A stretch of DNA of 64,000 nt from Cardinium endosymbiont cBtQ1 of Bemisia tabaci (GCF_000689375.1 NZ_CBQZ010000001.1:372001-436000), one strand, 5' to 3'. Positions 55,903 through 64,000 are shown, counted from the first letter of the stretch. The notes: generated from the sequence alone by a model not told the origin. A program made the numbers and translations.

Positions 55903-56056
55903 AAAAAACTAGATTTGTTGCTCGATAGTATGTTTTCATCAAATTAATATAAATAGATCTAAATGGTTACATTACTAAGTATAATGATCAAAAACCTATG
56001 CAGGTCTATCTTAGGTATTTAAAAACGTAATAACCATCTATAACAACGGTCTCCTA

Positions 56057-56992
56057 ATGACTCAAACCCATACCAACCACTTAATCGTTATAGTAGGCCC
56101 AACTGCTATAGGCAAGACCGCACTATCCATTCAACTGGCTGAAGCGCTGCAAACAGAGATTATATCTGTTGATGCCAGACAATTTTATCGTGACATGGTG
56201 ATTGGTACGGCACAGCCTACCCAAGCAGAAATGAGGGGCATTCCACACCATTTTTTATCTTTTTTACCCATTCAAGCCAATTATACAGCTGGGCAATTTG
56301 CCCAAGAAGCATTACAAACCCTCGATAACCTTTTTATAGATCAAGATGTTGTAATAGCAACAGGTGGCTCTGGACTCTACCTAAAAGCGCTTTGTGAAGG
56401 ACTAGCGGAAATACCTATCCTGCCATCCAGTCTACGTACCAATTTAAACAATGCCTTAGCAGAAAAAGGACTTTCCTACCTGACCCAACTACTGGCGGAA
56501 AAAGATCCCATATACCATGACACAGTAGATCTTAAAAATCCCCAAAGAGTCATCAGAGCATTAGAAGTTTGCTTGGGTACAGGCATACCTTACTCAACCT
56601 TACGCAAACAACAGACACAAGCAACAAGAAAATTTAATATTATAATGATAGGTCTAACCCAATCAAAAGCATTACTACATGAACGGATCAGCTTACGTGT
56701 AGATGCTATGATGGAACAAGGATTGCTCCAAGAAGTTGAAAAACTATATCCTTACAAAGGAACCAATGCCTTGCAAACATTAGGCTATAAAGAATTATTC
56801 AACTATATGGAAGGCCAATCGAGCTTAGCAGAAGCCATAGACCAGATTAAAATAAATACGAAAAAATATGCAAAAAAACAGATGACTTGGTTTAAAAAAG
56901 ACAAGAATATAAGCTGGTTTACACCCTATGACTTATCTAACTTACAAGCCCATATTGCTTCAATCATAGACTACTATAATACTAAACAATGA
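56057..56992 (+). CDS. miaA: tRNA dimethylallyltransferase MiaA
   Basis: A 311-residue enzyme. The P-loop 'GPTAIGKTALS' is at about 14-24, followed by 'ISVDARQFYRDMVIGTAQPT' where the catalytic Asp and substrate-binding residues lie, 'ATGGSGLYLKAL' and 'NPQRVIRALEV' with the tRNA-contact arginines. It adds the dimethylallyl group to A37 of tRNAs that read codons starting with U. The normal sequence SR-Q-x-Y is AR-Q-F-Y here, as in many Bacteroidota. Length is normal. It precedes clpP by 137 bp. Confidence 0.95.
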   Translation: MTQTHTNHLIVIVGPTAIGKTALSIQLAEALQTEIISVDARQFYRDMVIGTAQPTQAEMRGIPHHFLSFLPIQANYTAGQFAQEALQTLDNLFIDQDVVIATGGSGLYLKALCEGLAEIPILPSSLRTNLNNALAEKGLSYLTQLLAEKDPIYHDTVDLKNPQRVIRALEVCLGTGIPYSTLRKQQTQATRKFNIIMIGLTQSKALLHERISLRVDAMMEQGLLQEVEKLYPYKGTNALQTLGYKELFNYMEGQSSLAEAIDQIKINTKKYAKKQMTWFKKDKNISWFTPYDLSNLQAHIASIIDYYNTKQ

Positions 56993-57128
56993 TTGTTGGA
57001 CAAAGTATTATAGATATGTTATTTGCTTAATATATTATTTTATACTAAATTTCAAAAAGTTGCTTATTTATTCTATGCCATAGAGTAAAAACAGGTAAAA
57101 AAAATGCCTTTCACCTTCCATATTATTT

Positions 57129-57806
57129 ATGCCAGATCAAAAAGAATTTCAAAAATTTGCAGTTAAAAATGGCTATGCAACTGGTTCACAAATATATAAT
57201 TACGTATCAGATATAGAAAACATGACGCGGTCTGTTATTGAGCAGCGTCCCGGTCACTTTAGAGAAGTAGATGTTTTCTCTAGATTGATTATGGACAGAA
57301 TTATTTTTCTTGGTACACAAGTAGATGATAATATTGCCAATGTCATTATTGCACAATTACTCTTTTTACAATCGGTCGATACAAAAAAAGACATCTTGCT
57401 TTATATCAACAGTCCAGGCGGTTCCGTATACCCAGGCTTAGGTATTTACGATACCATGCAATATATTTCGCCTGACGTAGCGACCATCTGCACAGGCCTT
57501 GCTGCTTCTATGGCTGCAGTATTATTGACGGGAGGTGCTAAAAACAAACGGTCTGCTCTGCCACATGCTAGGGTTATGATTCACCAGCCTCTAGGAGGCT
57601 CTAAAGGCACAGCTGCTGATATGGAAATTACCATGCAGCAAATGATTGAAATTAAAAAAGATATTTATAACATTCTCTCCACCCATACAGGCCAAGATTA
57701 TGCTTCTGTAGAGCGTGATTCAGATAGAGACTACTGGATGCGTGCAAGTCAGGCTAAAGCATATGGAATTATTGATTTCGTATTAGAGCAAGAGAAAAAA
57801 AATTAA
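57129..57806 (+). CDS. clpP: ATP-dependent Clp protease proteolytic subunit
   Basis: A 225-residue serine peptidase. The catalytic triad is Ser127 ('TGLAASMAA'), His152 ('VMIHQP') and Asp201 ('DSDRDYWM'). The oxyanion-hole loop '[16 protein letters not shown]' and the 'PLGG' handle are conserved. It forms a barrel of two heptamers that degrades proteins fed by ClpX. Compared with E. coli it has a longer N terminus. The gene is 19 bp upstream of clpX, and both are surely co-transcribed. Confidence 0.97.
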   Translation: MPDQKEFQKFAVKNGYATGSQIYNYVSDIENMTRSVIEQRPGHFREVDVFSRLIMDRIIFLGTQVDDNIANVIIAQLLFLQSVDTKKDILLYINSPGGSVYPGLGIYDTMQYISPDVATICTGLAASMAAVLLTGGAKNKRSALPHARVMIHQPLGGSKGTAADMEITMQQMIEIKKDIYNILSTHTGQDYASVERDSDRDYWMRASQAKAYGIIDFVLEQEKKN

Positions 57807-57825
57807 TCATATAATTACTACTACT

Positions 57826-59091
57826 ATGAAAACCCATTGTTCTTTTTGTAAAAAAGCTAGTGAGATAGTCAGTATGATGGTAACCGGTCCAGAAGGACGC
57901 ATTTGTGACCAATGTGTGACACAAGCTGCACAGATTATTCAACTTCAAAAAGAAGATAATATCATAAATGACATCAAACCAGTAAATCTATTACGACCGC
58001 AAGAAATTAAAGCCTATTTAGATGAATATGTAATTGGACAAGAAGAAGCTAAAAAAGCATTGTCTATTGCTGTTTATAACCATTATAAGCGTTTATCTCA
58101 CCCAGCAAATATAGAAGATGATGTAGTCATTGAAAAATCCAATATATTATTGGTTGGAGAAACTGGAACAGGTAAAACCTATTTGGTCCGTACTTTGGCA
58201 CAAATGCTGGAAGTACCTTTTTGTATTGTAGATGCAACCGTCTTGACAGAAGCAGGTTATGTAGGAGAAGATGTAGAAAGCATCATTAGTCGTTTATTGC
58301 ATGCGGCTAATTATGAGGTAACGGCAGCTGAAAGAGGGATTGTATATGTAGATGAAATTGATAAAATTGCACGTAAAGGGGACAATCCATCCATCACCCG
58401 CGATGTAAGTGGTGAAGGGGTTCAACAATCTTTACTGAAGTTATTAGAGGGTTCAATTGTAAATGCACCGCCCCATGGTGGAAGGAAACATCCAGATCAG
58501 AAGCTAACAGCTGTCAATACAGAAAAGATTTTATTTATTTGTGGAGGGGCTTTTGACGGTATTGCTAGAACCATTAGCAATCGCATTAACTTTAATAGCA
58601 TAGGATTCGAGTTTTGTGCAAAACGTACACCCAAAGTAGATGATAAGGATATACTTAAATATGTTTCTTCATCAGATATAAAGGGATATGGTTTGATTCC
58701 TGAACTAGTAGGTCGTCTTCCAATTGTAAGAGGGTTTGAACCACTTACTAAATCTGACCTTCGCCGTATTCTCACAGAACCTAAAAATGCTTTGGTAAAG
58801 CAGTATACTAAATTGTTCGCAATAGATGGAATCGCCCTAACTTTTACAGAAGAAACACTTGATTTGATTGCTGAACAAGCTATATCATTAAAGTTGGGAG
58901 CTAGGGGACTGCGTTCTATTTGTGAAAGCATTATGAGTGAAGTAATGTACACCGCTCCATCCCTAAAAGACCAACAAAAATTAGTTATTGATAAAGCCTA
59001 TGCACTGGAACAACTGGGTAGAACCCAAATAGAATTACTTAAGCAAATAGAAAAAAACAGCCAAGCATCTGAGCTAAAAAAAATGGCGTAA
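57826..59091 (+). CDS. clpX: ATP-dependent Clp protease ATP-binding subunit ClpX
   Basis: A 421-residue AAA+ unfoldase. The N-terminal zinc domain has Cys5, Cys8, Cys27 and Cys30. Walker A is 'GETGTGKT' (111-118) and Walker B '[12 protein letters not shown]'. The pore loop 'GYVGED' and the ClpP-docking area around 'GFEFCAKR' (IGF-type loop; here 'IGFEF') are present. It unfolds tagged or specific proteins and passes them to ClpP. Length is normal. It forms an operon with clpP. Confidence 0.97.
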   Translation: MKTHCSFCKKASEIVSMMVTGPEGRICDQCVTQAAQIIQLQKEDNIINDIKPVNLLRPQEIKAYLDEYVIGQEEAKKALSIAVYNHYKRLSHPANIEDDVVIEKSNILLVGETGTGKTYLVRTLAQMLEVPFCIVDATVLTEAGYVGEDVESIISRLLHAANYEVTAAERGIVYVDEIDKIARKGDNPSITRDVSGEGVQQSLLKLLEGSIVNAPPHGGRKHPDQKLTAVNTEKILFICGGAFDGIARTISNRINFNSIGFEFCAKRTPKVDDKDILKYVSSSDIKGYGLIPELVGRLPIVRGFEPLTKSDLRRILTEPKNALVKQYTKLFAIDGIALTFTEETLDLIAEQAISLKLGARGLRSICESIMSEVMYTAPSLKDQQKLVIDKAYALEQLGRTQIELLKQIEKNSQASELKKMA

Positions 59092-59242
59092 CTGCTATAA
59101 AAATGGCCAGCAAATGGTTGTATGAACTAAGCCTATTCAGGAAAATAAAACAGATAGTTGTAAAAAAATTACTGACCAAGGTACACCGACTTCTAAATTC
59201 GCACAAAGTAATATTACCCATTGATTCTAATTTTATCTTCTT

Positions 59243-60643
59243 GTGCAGAATTCTTTGTTAACCCCGATCAAAGTAGCTATATTTTTTGGAGGGCCATCTA
59301 GAGAACGTGAAATTTCCTTTGCAGGGGGGCGTACCGTTTATGACCATTTAGATCGAAAAAAATTTGAGCCACTCCCTATATTTGTAGATAGTTTAGGGAA
59401 CTTTATTCTGCTTCATAAGCAATACCTCTACCAGGGTACCATTCGGGAATTTTATCCATCTGCTATTATAGCCAACTTTTGGGGGATTCCCCTTTACATA
59501 GAATCATTGCCTACTACCGAAAACCATAGGCGATATATAGAAAAGATAGGGAAAAAAATAGATCCCACTGATTTTTCCAAATATTTTGATATAGCTTTTC
59601 TCTGCTTACATGGTCCTTATGGAGAAGATGGAACCATACAAGGACTATTAAGATGGTATCAAATTCCCTATACAGGATCTGATATCCTACCAGCTGCACT
59701 AGCCATGAACAAAATATTTCAACAAAAGCTTTTACAGCAATCAGGTTTTGTACTACCCCGTTCTGTCATTTTAACCCAAAAAGAATGGCTTGGTACAGAT
59801 GACAAAAAAAAGCTATTTGATCAAATAACGGCTGCCCTTGGCTTACCTTTCGTGGTGAAAAGCAGTAGACAAGGCTCCTCTATAGGCGTTACCATTGTGG
59901 AGCACTCTGTACTTGATTCCTTTATCCATGCCGTGCATAAGGCATTTTTTATCGAAGCAATAAGCTATGATCAATGGAAAAATTATAGACGAAAAGAGAT
60001 AAAAAATTGGTTGATTAGCCTTATAGATGTACGCGAAGGCATAGGATTTCCCTTATGGATCGCTGACCAAATGTTCTATACGCCTCATACCTTACTAAAC
60101 TACCTAGAACTTTATTTTCAAAAGAAACAGCCGCCTATTGTATTAATGAGTACACAAGCAGAAACGTCCATAATAATTGAAGCCTTTATTCAAGGAAGAG
60201 AATTTTCTTGCATGGTACTAGAAGCAGAAAAAGGAAATCCGATTGCGCTCCCCCCAACTGAAATGATCAAGGGAAAGGTCCATTTTGATTATAGAGCAAA
60301 ATATTTGCCCGGTATAGTACGGAAACAAACTCCTATGGTCTTATCTACTTCCTTACTGAAGCGCATCCGAAAACAGGCTGTTGACTTATTTCAACTGCTA
60401 GATTGTCAAGTATATGCCCGTATAGATGGCTTTATCACCGATGATAATGAAATTATACTAAATGATCCCAATACTACGGCCGGTATGCATCCCGCTTCCT
60501 TTTTATTCCATCAAGCAGCAGAAATTGGCCTCCACCCTACTCAACTGCTTACTTTTATTATCCAACGTTCACTTGAAGTAAGAAAAGATCAAGGATACCT
60601 TATTGCTGACACCCTTTTGAAAAGGATTGAAACCAAAAAATGA
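59243..60643 (+). CDS. ddl: D-alanine--D-alanine ligase
   Basis: A 466-residue ATP-grasp enzyme, starting with GTG at 59243. The N-terminal domain has 'KVAIFFGGPSREREISFAGG' and 'FDIAFLCLHGPYGEDGTIQGLL'. The ATP-grasp domains include 'PFVVKSSRQGSSIGVTIV' and, near the end, 'DGFITDDNEIILNDPNTTAGM' with the metal-binding Asp and Asn. It is about 100 residues longer than usual; the additional sequence is an insertion around residues 235-305 between the two ATP-grasp halves. The enzyme joins two D-Ala residues for the peptidoglycan stem peptide. An IS982 copy lies 82 bp downstream. Confidence 0.93.
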   Translation: MQNSLLTPIKVAIFFGGPSREREISFAGGRTVYDHLDRKKFEPLPIFVDSLGNFILLHKQYLYQGTIREFYPSAIIANFWGIPLYIESLPTTENHRRYIEKIGKKIDPTDFSKYFDIAFLCLHGPYGEDGTIQGLLRWYQIPYTGSDILPAALAMNKIFQQKLLQQSGFVLPRSVILTQKEWLGTDDKKKLFDQITAALGLPFVVKSSRQGSSIGVTIVEHSVLDSFIHAVHKAFFIEAISYDQWKNYRRKEIKNWLISLIDVREGIGFPLWIADQMFYTPHTLLNYLELYFQKKQPPIVLMSTQAETSIIIEAFIQGREFSCMVLEAEKGNPIALPPTEMIKGKVHFDYRAKYLPGIVRKQTPMVLSTSLLKRIRKQAVDLFQLLDCQVYARIDGFITDDNEIILNDPNTTAGMHPASFLFHQAAEIGLHPTQLLTFIIQRSLEVRKDQGYLIADTLLKRIETKK

Positions 60644-60767
60644 CGGTTCCAAATGTTATTTTTCTAAAGACAAGCGATATAAATGCCTTCTAAGCTACCA
60701 CTAAGGAGTTGCTGCTTACCTATTAACCTGAACTCTGGATTAGATTTTCATATTTGCGTATAAAGAA

Positions 60768-60824
60768 GCTCCTTTGAGTTTTAAATTTAGGTAATTGAAA
60801 ATTACCTCTAAAAACTAAAGGAGC
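60768..60824 (+). promoter_or_regulatory. IS982 leader hairpin that can mask the ribosome binding site
   Basis: GCTCCTTTG (60768-60776) can pair with the Shine-Dalgarno region AAAGGAGC (60817-60824), which ends 5 bases before the ATG at 60830. Within the loop AGGTAATT (60789-60796) pairs perfectly with AATTACCT (60800-60807). The same long-range pairing is possible in subfamily A (63318-63326 with 63366-63374, minus strand), although the loop sequence differs. Confidence 0.65.
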
Positions 60825-60829
60825 CGCTT

Positions 60830-61705
60830 ATGAATGTAGACAAATTAGTAGAAATATATTATATGGTAGATGAGTTTTTAATAAAATTTATGCCTTATAT
60901 GGAGAAAAAGCTGTTAACAGAGCCCACAAGAAAACCCACTAGAACTTGTTCTCTTAACTTAAGCGAAATAATGACTATACTAATTGCTTTTCATCTAATA
61001 GGTTTTAGAAATTTTAAGTTGTATTATCTTCATTTAGAGCAATTTCACTCAAGTGAGTTTAGAACATTAGTGAGCTATAATAGATTCATATCACTAGTAA
61101 AAAGAACGTTAGTTCCTATGTATTTCTTTACGCATAGTCTTTCTAAGACAAGAACAGGTTGTTATTTTATAGATTCAACAGCCATTAAAGTTTGTAAGGT
61201 ACAAAGGGCTTGTTCTAACAAAGTATTTAAATCAATAGCTACTAAAGGTAAAACAACGACTGGCTGGTTTTTTGGGTTCAAGTTACATTTGATTGTAAAT
61301 GATTTAGGTGAAATTATGAATTTTACACTTACCCCAGGTAGGGTCAAGGATAGATTCCCTGCAAAAAGTTTATGCAAAAATTTAATCGGTAAAGTATTCT
61401 CGGATAAAGGCTATATCAGCAAAGAATTATTTGAAAAACTTATGGAAAAAGGAATAGAGCTCATTACCCATATCAAGAAAAATATGAAAAATGCTTTTAT
61501 GACATTATGGGATAAATTAATGCTTCGAAAGAGATCCATCATTGAAACCATCATCGATCAGCTTAAAAATATTAGCCAAATAGAACACTCTAGACACAGA
61601 AGCATACCTAATTTTATTGTCAATTTAATAGCTGGTATTACAGCTTATGGGCTAAAAGAGAAAAAACCGGCTATAGCTAATATATATACAACTGGTTTAC
61701 AATAA
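60830..61705 (+). CDS. IS982-family transposase, subfamily B, intact
   Basis: A 291-residue DDE transposase that matches the copy at 41788-42663 except for a few residues, such as 'CYFIDSTAIK' in place of 'CYFMDSTAIK' and 'RSIIETIIDQ' in place of 'RSIIEIIIDQ'. The catalytic residues are present. The reading frame is uninterrupted and the leader hairpin is intact, so this copy is a good candidate for an active element. Confidence 0.94.
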   Translation: MNVDKLVEIYYMVDEFLIKFMPYMEKKLLTEPTRKPTRTCSLNLSEIMTILIAFHLIGFRNFKLYYLHLEQFHSSEFRTLVSYNRFISLVKRTLVPMYFFTHSLSKTRTGCYFIDSTAIKVCKVQRACSNKVFKSIATKGKTTTGWFFGFKLHLIVNDLGEIMNFTLTPGRVKDRFPAKSLCKNLIGKVFSDKGYISKELFEKLMEKGIELITHIKKNMKNAFMTLWDKLMLRKRSIIETIIDQLKNISQIEHSRHRSIPNFIVNLIAGITAYGLKEKKPAIANIYTTGLQ

Positions 61706-61785
61706 TTCTAATCCAGAGTTCAGGTTATTAAGGTCTTAAATTAACCAGGTATAAAAACTATTTTTTTCTATTATGCACAACCGAC

Positions 61786-62205
61786 ATGGCAAGTGTTAAT
61801 AAAGTAATTATTTTGGGTAACCTAGGTAAAGCGCCAGAAGTACGCCACTTAGAAAATGGGCGCATGCGGGTACAACTTACTGTAGCAACGCATGATAGCT
61901 ACAAAACAAAAGAAGGTCAAAAAATAAATCATACCGATTGGCATGAAATAGTACTTTGGACCCCTCATGCAGAAGTAGCAGCTCAATATTTAACCAAAGG
62001 TCAACAGGTATATATAGAAGGAAAATTAATACACAGGTGCTATACAGATAAGGATGGTACGCAAAAATATATTGTACAAATTGTGGGTCAACAATTGGTA
62101 TTATTAGGTGGTATAAAAGCTAAAAACCAAGGGGTCCATGTTATCAATCATGTGCCACAAAATAAACTAGAAGACCATGATGATATGGGGGAACTGCCAC
62201 TATAG
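61786..62205 (+). CDS. ssb: Single-stranded DNA-binding protein
   Basis: A 139-residue OB-fold protein. The start 'ASVNKVIILGNLGKAPEVRH' and 'THDSYKTKEG…TDWHEIVLW' are typical; 'KGQQVYIEGKLIHRCYTDKDG' follows. The short linker ends in the acidic tail 'DDMGELPL', which differs from the usual DD-I-PF end that contacts SSB partners. It binds single-stranded DNA in replication and repair. A subfamily B IS982 copy lies 60 bp upstream and an IS256-family end lies about 8 bp after the stop, so it is squeezed between mobile elements. Confidence 0.95.
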   Translation: MASVNKVIILGNLGKAPEVRHLENGRMRVQLTVATHDSYKTKEGQKINHTDWHEIVLWTPHAEVAAQYLTKGQQVYIEGKLIHRCYTDKDGTQKYIVQIVGQQLVLLGGIKAKNQGVHVINHVPQNKLEDHDDMGELPL

Positions 62206-62416
62206 AATAACTGAGAGCCTGTAAATGATTTTGTGTAAGTGCCGTTTTTAGTAGAATCGTTCATCAAATTCTATAGCGAATCGATTCATAGCCGCTCTCC
62301 AATCATGTAAAGCCATAGTCCACTTTTGTGATGCCTTTTGTATGGCTAAATATACTACTTTTAATGCAGATTGGTCATTAGGAAAAATCTTACGGTTATT
62401 GATTGATTTTCTAATA

Positions 62417-63415
62417 ACGTCAGTTTCGGATTAGACTTATTGTAAACCAGTTGTATATATATTAGCTATAGCCGGTTTTTTCTCTTTTAGTGAATAAGCT
62501 GTAATACCAGCTATTAAATTGACAATAAAATTAGGTATACTTCTATGCCTGGAGTGTTCTATCTGACTAATATTTTTAAGCTGATCGATAATGGTTTCAA
62601 TGATAGATCTCTTTCGAAGCATTAGCCTATCCCAGATAGGCATGAAAGCATTTTTCATATTTTTTCTGATTTGAGTAATCAGTTCTATGCCTTTTCCCAT
62701 AAGTTTTTCAAATAATTCTTTACTCAAGTAGCCTTTATCAGCAAATACTTTTCCGATCAAATTTTTACATAAGTTTTCTACTGGCCATCTATCATTGGAC
62801 TTACCTGTAGTAAGAGAAAAATTCATAATTTCTCCTAAATCATTGATAATCAAGTTTAATTTGATTCCGTAAAACCATCCAGTAGTAGTTTTACCTTTAC
62901 TAGCAATTGTCTTAAATACTTTATGAGCATAAGCTCTTTTTATATTACAAACCTTTATAGCGGTTGAATCCATAAAATAACAGCCTGTTCTCGTTTTAGA
63001 AAGACTTTGAGAAAAAAAGTAAAATGGAACTACTGTTCTTTGAACTAGGGATATAAATCTACTATAGCTTACTAACTTGCAAAAGTCATTAGAATGAAAT
63101 TGTTGTAAATGAATATAATACAACTTAAAATTTCTAAAGCCAATTACATGAAAAGCAATTAATATTGTCATTATTTCGCTCAAAGTCAGTGAACATGTTC
63201 TAGTAGGTTTTCTATCTGAAGTAGGTAACAAATGTGATTCCATATAAGGCATAAATTTTATAAGAAATTCATCAACAGCGTAATATATTTCAACTAATTT
63301 TGATACATTCATATCCGGCTCCTTTGGTTTTTATGATTATTTTTCAATCCCACAAATTTAAAACACAAAGGAGCTTTTTATACTCTTTTCTTAATTTCTA
63401 ATCCAAAACTGACGT
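62417..63415 (-). mobile_element. IS982-family element, subfamily A copy 3
   Basis: 999 bp with ACGTCAGTTTCGGATTAGA and ACGTCAGTTTTGGATTAGA ends in inverted orientation and a perfect TAATA duplication (62412-62416 and 63416-63420). It is inserted in an IS256-family transposase and contains the only intact subfamily A transposase in the window. It is inverted relative to copies 1 and 2. Confidence 0.95.
62437..63312 (-). CDS. IS982-family transposase, subfamily A, intact
   Basis: A 291-residue DDE transposase starting MNVSKLVEIYYAVDEFL. Catalytic regions are 'FMDSTAIKVCNIK' (Asp), 'VFADKGYLSKE' (Asp) and 'RSIIETIIDQLKN' (Glu). A ribosome site AGGAG lies a few bases upstream of the ATG and can pair with the leader. 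Being complete, it could supply transposase in trans for the damaged copies at 9971 and 26819 and the 204-bp derivative at 15088. Confidence 0.95.
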   Translation of the reverse strand: MNVSKLVEIYYAVDEFLIKFMPYMESHLLPTSDRKPTRTCSLTLSEIMTILIAFHVIGFRNFKLYYIHLQQFHSNDFCKLVSYSRFISLVQRTVVPFYFFSQSLSKTRTGCYFMDSTAIKVCNIKRAYAHKVFKTIASKGKTTTGWFYGIKLNLIINDLGEIMNFSLTTGKSNDRWPVENLCKNLIGKVFADKGYLSKELFEKLMGKGIELITQIRKNMKNAFMPIWDRLMLRKRSIIETIIDQLKNISQIEHSRHRSIPNFIVNLIAGITAYSLKEKKPAIANIYTTGLQ

Positions 63416-63733
63416 TAATAACACTATTGAGTGATTCTATGGCATTAGTCGTATAAATGATTTTTCGTATTTCGTCAGGATAGTCAAAAATAGTTATAAT
63501 GTTACTCCAATTTTTATGCCATGCACGACTAATTGCTGGATATTTTTTATCCCATTTGTCACTAAAAATAAGAAGTGCTTCTTCGGCTTGATCAAGAGAA
63601 ATAGCGCGATAAATAACTTTAAGATCCGATGCAACGGACTTCATGTCCTTATAGGGTACATAGCGTAACGAATTATGAATAAGTAGAGTAAGGAAGAGGC
63701 GCCTAGTTTCCCGGTTTCCCCTACCTCCTCATC

Positions 63734-63767
63734 AAACCGTACGTGAAGTTTTCCTTCATACGGCTTT
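63734..63767 (-). ncRNA. Group II intron domain V
   Basis: A 34-base hairpin on the minus strand, AAAGCCGTATGAAGG then AAAACTTCACGTACGGTTT. It has the AGC catalytic triad, the AGCCGTA/TACGGTT lower stem, a CG bulge and the TGAAG/CTTCA upper stem. The loop is GAAAA rather than GAAA. Confidence 0.85.
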
Positions 63768-63812
63768 CCGATGATCAACGCGAATGTCAACATACACGCA
63801 GCATGCGAAGCC

Positions 63813-63998
63813 TTACCAACTATAGCTAAGATGACCACTGACTTTGTATAGTCCTTGGGTATGTAGCTCATTGGTTGATAGCCATTCATACTTTCTTTTC
63901 TTTGCCATATGTTTGACTCGGTTCCAGAGATTTAGCTTTCTAACAACATATCGGTCTATCTTTCTAAATTGTATTGCGCTATTAAGCCAATTATAATA
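63813..63998 (-). CDS. Group II intron reverse transcriptase/maturase, C-terminal end (partial)
   Basis: Open from the window edge to a TAA at 63813-63815; 61 residues are visible: 'YYNWLNSAIQFRKIDRYVV' then 'RKLNLWNRVKHMAKKRKYEW'. This matches the end of domain X (maturase) of bacterial group II intron proteins, which binds intron RNA and promotes splicing. No endonuclease HNH domain follows. It ends about 45 bases before domain V, the normal arrangement. The rest of the protein is outside the window. Confidence 0.8.
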   Translation of the reverse strand, partial: YYNWLNSAIQFRKIDRYVVRKLNLWNRVKHMAKKRKYEWLSTNELHTQGLYKVSGHLSYSW

Positions 63999-64000
63999 AT

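Larger units (their letters stand above)
60726..61725 (+). mobile_element. IS982-family element, subfamily B copy 2
   Basis: Exactly 1000 bp with ACCTGAACTCTGGATTAGA ends and a perfect 5-bp TATTA duplication (60721-60725 and 61726-61730). It is nearly identical to the copy at 41684-42683 and has the same orientation, so the two form direct repeats 19 kb apart. It separates ddl from ssb. Confidence 0.95.
62211..63682 (-). mobile_element. IS256-family element remnant, interrupted by IS982 and a group II intron
   Basis: The end next to ssb reads GAGCCTGTAAATGATTTTGTG, a typical IS256-type terminus. The transposase lies on the minus strand and is split at 62417-63415 by an IS982 copy (TAATA on both sides) and at about 63683 by a group II intron. 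The upstream half is beyond the window. Confidence 0.8.
62248..63682 (-). pseudogene. IS256-family (Mutator) transposase, C-terminal half, split by an IS982 copy
   Basis: Reading the minus strand, the segment 63682-63416 gives 'IHNSLRYVPYKDMKSVASDL', 'SDKWDKKYPAISRAWHKNW' and 'IYTTNAIESLNSVI', the conserved end of IS256 transposases with the catalytic glutamate in 'NAIESLN'. After the IS982 copy the frame resumes at 62411 with 'RKSINNRKIFPNDQSALKVV' and finishes with 'AMNRFAIEFDERFY' at 62248. Both parts are in the same frame, so the transposase was intact before the IS982 insertion. The N-terminal half is separated by the intron and lies outside the window. Confidence 0.9.
63683..64000 (-). 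mobile_element. 3' end of a group II intron inserted in an IS256-family transposase
   Basis: On the minus strand the C terminus of an intron-encoded reverse transcriptase is followed by a domain V hairpin, a domain VI-like stem and then the 3' exon (IS256 transposase, 'IHNSLRYV'). The 3' splice site is placed at about 63683 (…TACTCTAC/TTATTC), which restores the transposase frame. The 5' part lies outside the window. Confidence 0.85.

Noticed and set aside
58497-58952. 151-codon minus-strand frame opposite clpX
   Set aside because: Shadow of clpX, whose plus-strand product is complete.
1-64000. rRNA genes, CRISPR arrays, known riboswitches and a replication origin
   Set aside because: No rRNA sequence, regular spaced repeats, riboswitch cores or DnaA-box clusters were recognised by eye.

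Overview
The window is AT-rich (roughly two-thirds A+T) with short intergenic gaps, many insertion sequences and many broken genes. Its housekeeping proteins look Bacteroidota-like: an L31 type B protein, a DnaX-like delta' subunit, MlaD and DUF721 proteins, and a TPR plus periplasmic-binding-fold lipoprotein. There is also a tail-like contractile injection gene pair, ankyrin and TPR repeat proteins, PD-(D/E)XK 'AAA-ATPase-like' and Rpn-type proteins. Together these point to an intracellular Bacteroidota symbiont of the Amoebophilaceae type (Candidatus Cardinium / Amoebophilus-like). That assignment is inference from gene content; no rRNA is present to settle it.

Layout. 1-2.2 kb: the end of a contractile injection system (Afp/T6SS-iv-like) operon, with a baseplate J protein cut by the window edge and a fibre-like protein. 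2.3-9.5 kb: rpmE2, holB, gapA, a lipoprotein, an internally deleted IS3-type element and a class A penicillin-binding protein whose start lies 10 bp from that element. 9.5-17.3 kb: an accessory island with a four-layer nest of insertion sequences, a secreted protein next to an AAA/PD-(D/E)XK protein, and a TPR-repeat gene destroyed by a 204-bp IS982 deletion derivative and an IS5-family element. 17.5-26.7 kb, all on the minus strand: lon, rseP, hslU, then a metal-uptake operon (DtxR-type repressor, two tandem paralogous binding lipoproteins, ATPase, no permease). 26.8-37.8 kb: a decayed IS982 copy, DUF502, tRNA-Ser, an LpoA-like protein, a PLD-type nuclease, MlaD, der, rmlD, a lysine-rich lipoprotein, an Rpn-type nuclease and tRNA-His. 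38-62.2 kb: dnaE, mutL, an aminopeptidase, an ankyrin lipoprotein, enolase, DUF721, MltD, an MFS transporter, miaA, clpP-clpX, ddl and ssb, interspersed with IS982 copies, a 223-bp MITE and acidic lipoprotein and ankyrin relics. 62.2-64 kb: an IS256-family transposase split by an IS982 copy and by the 3' end of a group II intron.

Core functions retained are DNA replication and repair (dnaE, holB, ssb, mutL), protein quality control (lon, clpXP, hslU, rseP), part of glycolysis (gapA, eno), peptidoglycan work (PBP1A, ddl, MltD) and tRNA modification (miaA). Host-facing candidates are the injection system genes, the ankyrin and TPR proteins and several short secreted or lipid-anchored proteins.

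The most informative new observations are structural: two IS982 subfamilies with a conserved leader hairpin that masks their ribosome binding site; a MITE-like IS982 derivative traceable to one copy by two private base changes; a separate 223-bp MITE with a perfect 5-bp target duplication; nested insertions; two DtxR-type operators 22 bp apart; and a binding-protein/ATPase operon without a permease.
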